Shown here piece after piece: positions 38,501 through 40,805 of a stretch of DNA of 40,805 bases. The notes under the pieces were generated by a model. The model did not search any database. It saw only the letters and a list, made by a program, of their open reading frames with translations, and was not told the origin of the DNA. Position 1 is the stretch's first letter, and every line of letters begins with the position of its first letter. The DNA comes from CAZJYI01 sp964550025. GTDB taxonomy: Bacteria > Verrucomicrobiota > Kiritimatiellia > UBA8416 > CAYOBW01. The stretch lies in the NCBI GenBank assembly GCA_964550025.1, contig CAZJYI010000106.1, forward strand, positions 1-40,805. The letters are read 5' to 3'. The position numbers were made by a program, and so were the translations under genes.

Positions 38501-39679
38501 GCTGCAACTCGGCGCCCTAACCGCTGTCGCCGGCGGACTGGGAGGCCCGACGTAAATCGTTGCCGCAGGCACGGACGAACGGTCATGCATGTCCTCGCCG
38601 TGGACCGCTTCATAGACGTCCGGATAGCCGTCGCCGTCGCTGTCGACCGGGTCGTTCATATCCGGCGTCTCACCGGCGGCCAGTGGATCCGTTCCAAACC
38701 GGTACTCGGCCATGTCGGAGGCGCCGTCCCCATCCTGGTCGGCGCGTGGGGAGTCGGTGCGCAACGGGTCCAGGAACCCCTTCTCCAGCTCGTACATGTC
38801 GTCAAAGCCGTCACCGTCTGCATCGGCCGGAGTGGCCCGCCCGGAGCCATGAATCCTGAAGTACGCGGACATGCCGGCGCCGAAACCGATGCGCGCCACC
38901 GGCACGTTTGACGAGACAGCCCCCGGCGGCGTCCCGCCCGCCCACGCCAGGGGATCGCCATGGAAGCTGTCCGTCGAAAACGACAGGGATCTTCGCGCGG
39001 CAGGATCCGTGAAAGTCTCGACACGCCCGGCCGTCGAGTACGACGCGTTGTCAAAGCTGATGTCGATCATCAGGTTGTTCGACCCGTCGTATGCGAACGG
39101 AGTCTGAAATGCAAACGCGACCCACCCCGTGGTGTTGATGCTGACATCACCCCGGAACGCCACCGTCCAGCCGAGATCATCCCACGCCGGGGACACGTAC
39201 GAGACGTCGGCCGTGTGCTTGGCCCGGATCGTCAGATTGCTCAGAGCCTGCCCGGGGATCGTGGTGACGTTGAAGGCCAGGGAGTGGATGGGACCCGCGC
39301 CTCCGAGCTCCGCGTTGTGGTAGATCACCTGGGTCCGGGCGTCGTGGTAAAAGGTATTGAGCGGGTAGTCCCACGTGCGTCCCCCGCCCGAGCGGATTTC
39401 CTCCTCGCGCGCGCCCAGAGCGGGGAAAGGCAGAGAACTGAAATCCGGTTCGCCGTAGCCTATACTGAAGGGGAACACGATGTCGGTGGCTTGTCTCCCG
39501 TAGTACAGCGTGTAGTAGCTGTTCGAGTCGGACTGGAAGCCGATCCGCAAGTCACTGCCATCGCGCTCAATGTCCGTGATGCGGAAGTCCGACTTGTCCG
39601 AACGGGCAACGGACCCGACCAGGCCAATCAGCGACACCAGCGTCAGAATCAGGCATGTCGCACTCAAACGCGACTTCAT
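29543..39679 (-). CDS. Giant secreted beta-helix/TSP3 protein with C-terminal protein-arginine deiminase
   Basis: The product has 3378 residues; AAGGAGGAGGG lies just before ATG 39679. Signal peptide about 1-27. Residues 28-270 are a beta domain (YHDARTQVIYHNAEL), then TSP3 repeats to about 370. Four beta-helix units begin at 375, 925, 1343 and 1761, each with a GNRDL-type start, GGG/NCTI turns, an SPCIDAG cap and an Asp-rich tail. Residues 2127-2376 are a TSP3 array. Residues 2379-2640 are an unassigned beta region. About 2650-2882 match the PAD middle domain (LDLDVDTDRDGDVE, GAIFNVNFDRD, GIEGLCF, LKVAPWIM). About 2883-3378 match the PAD catalytic domain: WFQDHIEIGF (Asp2944), AVAHIDEITSF (His3061, Asp3063), IHCGSNVKR (Cys3360) and a WWENQP end. 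PADs convert peptidyl-arginine to citrulline in a calcium-dependent way. All four catalytic residues are present, so activity is plausible. It would act outside the cell or on its surface. Confidence 0.9.
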   Translation of the reverse strand: MKSRLSATCLILTLVSLIGLVGSVARSDKSDFRITDIERDGSDLRIGFQSDSNSYYTLYYGRQATDIVFPFSIGYGEPDFSSLPFPALGAREEEIRSGGGRTWDYPLNTFYHDARTQVIYHNAELGGAGPIHSLAFNVTTIPGQALSNLTIRAKHTADVSYVSPAWDDLGWTVAFRGDVSINTTGWVAFAFQTPFAYDGSNNLMIDISFDNASYSTAGRVETFTDPAARRSLSFSTDSFHGDPLAWAGGTPPGAVSSNVPVARIGFGAGMSAYFRIHGSGRATPADADGDGFDDMYELEKGFLDPLRTDSPRADQDGDGASDMAEYRFGTDPLAAGETPDMNDPVDSDGDGYPDVYEAVHGEDMHDRSSVPAATIYVGPPSPPATAVRAPSCSTIQDAIDMAVDYDIIEVRDGVYTGDGNRSIDFGGKRLILRSEKGPSSCVVDGEGDYVVGFSFQNGESNLCRLVGLTIRGMYGYEGGGVKCVQSSPVLRDCVLTDNAASYGAGAFIAQGSPIFDACTFSSNTASSSGGGVYCGSLAAPIVSNCTFVGNTADSGGGVSCYRGNAIVSHCTISGNTARSGGGGFYGSYGAPVLNHCTLTGNAALRGGGMYLYSCAATSDTCSVSCNSAGTQGGGGVYSRYGNPTFSNVTITDNLTPGPGGGLHVASGSSVTLRNCTVAANRSAGGTGGGIHHAGSGLVVGNGILWGNSPDALSGPGSAVTITYSTVTGGWTGKGNSTNDPLLTATHRLLALSPCIDAGSASNAPPRDVDDEDRWDHPGHSNVVSIVDMGADEFVDVNSNGIADAWELMHFGDLSQDGTADDDADGGPDGLTDREEYRYGTDPDRADTDGDGLTDGEEVNVHGTSPTNADSDGDGLDDRYELDNGLDPNDPADAEADTDGDRYPTAYEYAHGSNPNSVTSVPAATVYVNAAAIPGGDGSEGSPFSTIQDGIDAAQDFGIIRLSDGVYKGNGNRGLDFRGKTIIVESASGAESCIIDAEHASSCIRFTGGEGRLTIVDGSTLRNGSASWGGGIYFSGAGPTIRNCIIQGCSASQNGAGACCTDGSPLFSSCRITGNEAAVNGGAFYLDSPGTAEFWNCTIVGNRAQSGGGIYDTGSDPLIGNSILYGNVPDAIAGSGSPTVTYSVVEGGWPGVGNGTNDPLLTAAYRPRSVSPCIDAGSASNAPPQDIDGEDRWDDRDHSNVVSIVDIGADEFVDVNSNGIADAWEVSRLGDLSQDGTADDDADGGPDGLTDREEYRYGTDPEKADTDGDGLTDGEEVDTHGTSPVNPDTDGDGMDDGYEVRRALDPNDGGDAPLDPDADGYPNAYEGSQDTDPHSSASAPSGTIHVAASAVPGGDGSTTHPFDTIRAAIQSAGAYDIIQVADGTYRGAGNRDLSPSGLPVMMRSTNGHAACIIDCEGKGHGFTITSGEGRLTIIEGLTVRNGRSAWGGGVYCSGAGPTLRNCVIEGCSASQHGAGAYCTSGSPLFSNCTITDNSAVFYGGALYLGSPGTPELRNCTIVDNRANNGGGIYNSGAVPRIGNTILYGNVPDTFAGSSSPTVTYSVVEGGWAGIGNSSNNPLLTATHRLRADSPCIDAGSASNAPPRDADGEDRWDDRGHSNAVSIVDIGADEFVDVNSNGIADAWEIVHLGGLSQDGSADDDTDGGPDGLTDREEYRYGTDPEKADTDGDGLTDGEEVKIHGTSPLSRDSDGDGMDDKYEVDHGLDPLDPLDPSGDPDGDGYPSIYEWRHGSDAQAGASIPVPIVLVDAGASPGGDGSPALPFNRIQDALDAAADYDVIGVGDGLYLGLGNRDLSYDGKPLILQSENGPSNCVIDCQGRGRGFVFGDGVDTLTIVDGLTIRNGSGASGGGIYCSGSTPVIRNCVIEDCTATEHGGGLYAGYRANVSNCTIVGNAAGERGGGVYGKLTYGELTGCTIADNDAGSDGGGIYLYRSTWSVSNCRIRNNRCASNGGGVYHDYFSAPQYTNCLIARNRAPSGRGGGVYNYNNSEPVLRNCTVCDNAAGLGGGGLYNNPGLRPHVENVIIYGNSPSSIEGGSPTVRYSCVEGGWVGEGNFSNAPSLTGSYWLKDGSRCIDAGSSNGPLLDMRGQVRWNHPVLSNGVGIIDIGILEFMDTDGDGMNDLWELLFFGDLSHDGTGDGENGGAGDGLTDLEEHQAGTSPTSTDTDGDGVSDFDEIHTHNTSPSNPDSDGDGMKDGWELDHGFDPNDPSDADGDPDNDNLTNAEEHGLGTHPRKDDTDDDGMPDDYEKQHNLNPLVDDSDEDPDGDDLSNGEEHAHGTDPNKYDTDGDGLPDGLETRVPQWNPLVPDDPNVPDDGDGLDGLEEATHGTDPTKRDTDGDGVPDDVEVDQGSDPTDAADRGVPPPPDMIADVRLTVGDHSYYPTELYNMTVGRITHIVEELDDDNGHGVPLVDYYKFARGHTYPVRIIHTRTFARWPPKPDYEYFADIMGEGWNHGVVVDDPNDLLGTHEERWFFWGWEARAKMHVVNMDLDGDFNYDGTVVGDPDDDKEHTVPGLGVRLNDNDDDTNNIPDFLDEPNLWEKDLVLVYLKGLPEDMAVGKVILHVIPEAEGQIKLWETKTKHGRRPGTPGLVLDSSMLTEQDEEWELGDDVTMADIDLDFYVEGTHLSSRPGDIILEVLVEDEHSVVVFSDRIRITVTKLDLDVDTDRDGDVEDNDEDEEDEDDWTKDKGAIFNVNFDRDGDNTSATGEPRPDAVHFDDRGDPVDEDYVIENAEDEEDIAELVIRSISHEIPDAWKVWLTVPEQEDIQRIHVYKKIEADPANTAIWGTMSGGGAPPPDDVELDITEWVDPASPDFQGDASGDCTFGIEGLCFRNTGAGVLTNHFDGEIDLTIELRDGTTVICSDAVRLKVAPWIMLSRQEASKEVWALDHGARNDEFRLNAAADTNYYGLGDSDQLMTATLPAAGTQWFQDHIEIGFTQRPGGPTNHVVFRLPYARRGSPPQPAWPLEKLLTNNVGTFQLGVDAGATYKSGDYGGNLEILPPDNTYKLGRMVLGDSDATSDRLRRFLESQEVQSVVTNVPVNWLAVAHIDEITSFLSEGTVAIADPTMAWDLLTALPPERLSNSVFFATGAPPVAGIASGDPPAGVSNRVVTGIDHTAPGAPNWKFIRIYDDSASGSGAAGTVGVVDALGNGFVTVSQVWYTSTNIINGGVITNRLTYDIYSMGHDAAPQTFTNWFGGGPRTGDRYVLCEGSRRWRLTMPAIVTATEVLGDTDFAHLNTNIVQGLINQASNRLEAASTPLTFTRVPCLFFGRLSGANVENHSAAAFNPGPTNLQPLDGRLYVPRQFGPVGPGGNDIYEAAIRAALGGTVRFVDCWDLYHRNMGEIHCGSNVKRELLDLDWWENQP
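33250..34399 (-). repeat. Beta-helix unit 4, diverged
   Basis: Residues 1761 to about 2143. It starts like units 2 and 3 but carries extra helix turns (GGGVYGKLTYGELTGCTI) and has lost the ADEFVDVNSNG series, replaced by LEFMDTDGDGMNDLWE leading into the TSP3 array. Confidence 0.8.
34400..35653 (-). repeat. Beta-helix unit 3, 1254 bp
   Basis: Residues 1343-1760, again exactly 418 codons to the next VLVDAGASPGGDGS start. The stretch from NCTIVDNRA through SPCIDAGSASNAPP to DTDGDGLTDGEEV aligns with unit 2 without gaps, which implies tandem duplication. Confidence 0.9.
35654..36907 (-). repeat. Beta-helix unit 2, 1254 bp
   Basis: Residues 925-1342. From the VYVNAAAIPGGDGS start to the matching IHVAASAVPGGDGS start is exactly 418 codons. 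Much of it is near-identical to unit 3 in protein and clearly similar in DNA. Confidence 0.9.
36908..38557 (-). repeat. Beta-helix unit 1 of the giant PAD protein
   Basis: Residues 375-924. It is longer than units 2 and 3 (550 against 418 codons) because it carries about five extra beta-helix turns of the GGG/NCT pattern. It ends with the same SPCIDAG, ADEFVDVNSNGIADAWE and TDREEYRYGTDP series as units 2 and 3. Confidence 0.85.
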
Positions 39680-39923
39680 GGCGTCCCTCCTCCTTCACGG
39701 TCGTCCTGGAACGCCAGCGGACTCTTGCCCACGCTCCGCCAGTGTCACGGGCAACCGAAGCATGCTGCGTGCGGTATACTTCAACCCGTGCGTGAGCTTA
39801 TTCTCCTTCCGTCAACATTGTCAAGGATCGCCCCGCGCTCACACGGCCGATCCAAACGCAGGACGCTCCGCAGGATCGGCGAAAAAGAGGAGTGCGAGTA
39901 CGATACGCGAAACCGATCTCCAC
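39680..39923. other. Intergenic region upstream of the giant PAD gene
   Basis: This is part of a 410-bp divergent gap between the PAD gene (minus) and the fucosidase gene (plus), so both promoters should lie in it. Apart from the PAD gene's ribosome binding site (about 39682-39692) I see only a TTGCCC/GGGCAA inverted pair (39726-39731 with 39749-39754) and no clear -35/-10 pair for the PAD gene. Confidence 0.4.
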
Positions 39924-39963
39924 TTCGAAGTTCACTGTTCGATGTTCCATGTTCGACGTTCAC
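39924..39963. repeat. Degenerate GTTC-type tandem repeat
   Basis: The run consists of variants of GTTCGATG, GTTCCATG, GTTCGACG and GTTCAC over about 40 bases. From memory, similar arrays recur between genes in PVC and other environmental genomes. No coding sense is evident. Confidence 0.6.
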
Positions 39964-40010
39964 TCCCGAAAAGGCACAGCCAAAGGGAAAGACCGTGGCG
40001 GCTGCACCCG

Positions 40011-40040
40011 TTGCGTTGTGGTACGCGCACGTGCTACAGT
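40011..40040 (+). promoter_or_regulatory. Putative promoter of the fucosidase gene
   Basis: TTGCGT (40011-40016) and TACAGT (40035-40040) with an 18-bp spacer resemble -35 and -10 boxes. A 16-bp palindrome follows where the transcript should start. The match is moderate. Confidence 0.35.
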
Positions 40041-40044
40041 AGGC

Positions 40045-40060
40045 ACCAGTGAACACTGGT
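40045..40060. promoter_or_regulatory. 16-bp palindrome upstream of the fucosidase gene
   Basis: ACCAGTG and CACTGGT are perfect inverted halves around AA, four bases after the putative -10 box and 29 bases before the start codon. The position suits a repressor operator, for example of a sugar-responsive regulator. Confidence 0.4.
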
Positions 40061-40089
40061 AATTCAGACGCCCTCAGGAGAAAACCCCC

Positions 40090-40805
40090 ATGCATCACCC
40101 TTGCCCTGGTCTTCTGGCCCTGTTTCTCACCATGAACGCTGCCGTCCATGCCGTCGAAAACATGACGCCGCAGAATCTCCACGAGATCCTGCCGGCGGAC
40201 AGCGAGGAGGCGATCATTGCCAAGGCGGCGCGCATTGTGCCGACACCGCGGCAGATGGACTACCACCGCCGCGAGTACATCGCGTTCATCCACTGGGGAC
40301 CGAATGCGTTCAGCCGGCGGGAATGGGGGTCGGGGAAAGAGGATCCGACGATCTTCAATCCCTCCAACCTGGACACCGACCAGTGGTGCCGCGCCATGAA
40401 GGCGGCCGGCATGCGGCTGGTCGTCATGGTCGTGAAACACCATGACGGCTATTGCCTGTGGCAAACGCGGTACACGAAGCACGGCGTCATGTCGTCGCCC
40501 TGGCGCGACGGAAAAGGCGATGTATTGCGCGACCTGTCGGTTTCCTGCAAGAAGCACGGTCTCCAGCTCGGCGTGTACCTGTCCCCCGCGGACCTCTACC
40601 AGATCGAGTCGAAAGAAGGGCTGTACGGGAACAAGAGCCCGTACAGCGAACGCGTCATCCCCCGCCCGGCCGAGGGGCGCCCCTTCAAGGACAAGCGCAC
40701 CTTCCGCTACAAGGTCGACGACTACAACGAGTACTTCCTGAACCAACTCTTTGAGCTGCTGACCGAGTACGGCCCGGTGCACGAGGTGTGGTTTGACGGC
40801 GCGCA
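40090..40805 (+). CDS. Alpha-L-fucosidase (GH29), 3' end outside the window
   Basis: CAGGAG at 40075-40080 lies 9 bases before ATG 40090; the frame stays open to the window end (238 residues seen). A signal peptide covers about 1-21 (GLLALFLTMNAAVHA). The sequence follows GH29: PTPRQMDYHRREYIAFIHWG, where the first His after the strand is a conserved substrate contact, then MRLVVMVVKHHDGYCLW, SPWRDGKGDVLRDLSVSCK and LGVYLSPAD. HEVWFDGA near the edge contains Asp236, the catalytic nucleophile position of the family. GH29 enzymes release alpha-L-fucose from glycans by a retaining mechanism. The acid/base residue and any C-terminal binding domain lie beyond the edge. The gene is divergent from the PAD operon. 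Confidence 0.9.
   Translation, partial: MHHPCPGLLALFLTMNAAVHAVENMTPQNLHEILPADSEEAIIAKAARIVPTPRQMDYHRREYIAFIHWGPNAFSRREWGSGKEDPTIFNPSNLDTDQWCRAMKAAGMRLVVMVVKHHDGYCLWQTRYTKHGVMSSPWRDGKGDVLRDLSVSCKKHGLQLGVYLSPADLYQIESKEGLYGNKSPYSERVIPRPAEGRPFKDKRTFRYKVDDYNEYFLNQLFELLTEYGPVHEVWFDGA

Overview
The window is a GC-rich bacterial chromosome segment dominated by very large secreted proteins. It most likely comes from the PVC superphylum, with Kiritimatiellota as my best guess (Planctomycetota, Lentisphaerota or Verrucomicrobiota are alternatives). That placement rests on gene content only: a methyltransferase-like/PQQ-propeller fusion, an N-terminally extended sulfatase, a lamin-tail/CotH giant, Pmp-like right-handed beta-helices with thrombospondin-3 (TSP3) repeats, and GH29 and GH95-like glycosidases. 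There is no rRNA, tRNA, CRISPR array, integrase or transposase that I can see.

Positions 181-24180 hold seven plus-strand genes in a row: a beta-helix surface protein; a PQQ-propeller protein with a degenerate methyltransferase-like head; a tightly coupled trio at 7880-15231 (DUF6067/GH123-like glycosidase, DUF3604-type PHP protein, GH95-like glycosidase with an F5/8 C-type domain); a LamG/discoidin protein; and a 1724-residue LTD/CotH protein. The last two share an unnamed module of about 145 residues, two copies in one and one in the other.

Positions 24181-25598 are regulatory. A minus-strand regulator with two winged helix-turn-helix domains lies between two copies of a palindrome built on ACACTTTATAAAGTGT. 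The upstream copy sits on its own -10 box, so negative autoregulation is likely. A 2-Cys peroxiredoxin (25599-26186, with its own terminator) and a secreted sulfatase (26317-28716) follow on the plus strand.

Positions 28710-39679 carry a minus-strand operon of two genes. The first encodes a 3378-residue secreted protein with an N-terminal beta-rich domain, four long beta-helix units (two successive steps of exactly 1254 bp), a TSP3 calcium-binding array, and at the C-terminus the middle and catalytic domains of a vertebrate-type protein-arginine deiminase (PAD), with Asp2944, His3061, Asp3063 and Cys3360 in place. A 278-residue secreted protein of unknown function follows with an ATGA overlap. 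This giant PAD is the most exciting item in the window. At the right edge an alpha-L-fucosidase (GH29) gene starts at 40090 and runs off the end.

Taken together, the enzymes (GH29, GH95-like, DUF6067/GH123-like, sulfatase) fit degradation of a sulfated, perhaps fucose-containing polysaccharide. The beta-helix, LamG, F5/8 and LTD proteins would be surface binding or adhesion components. This pathway view is inference. Several non-coding simple repeats (7-bp, 9-bp and GTTC-type arrays) are scattered through the window.
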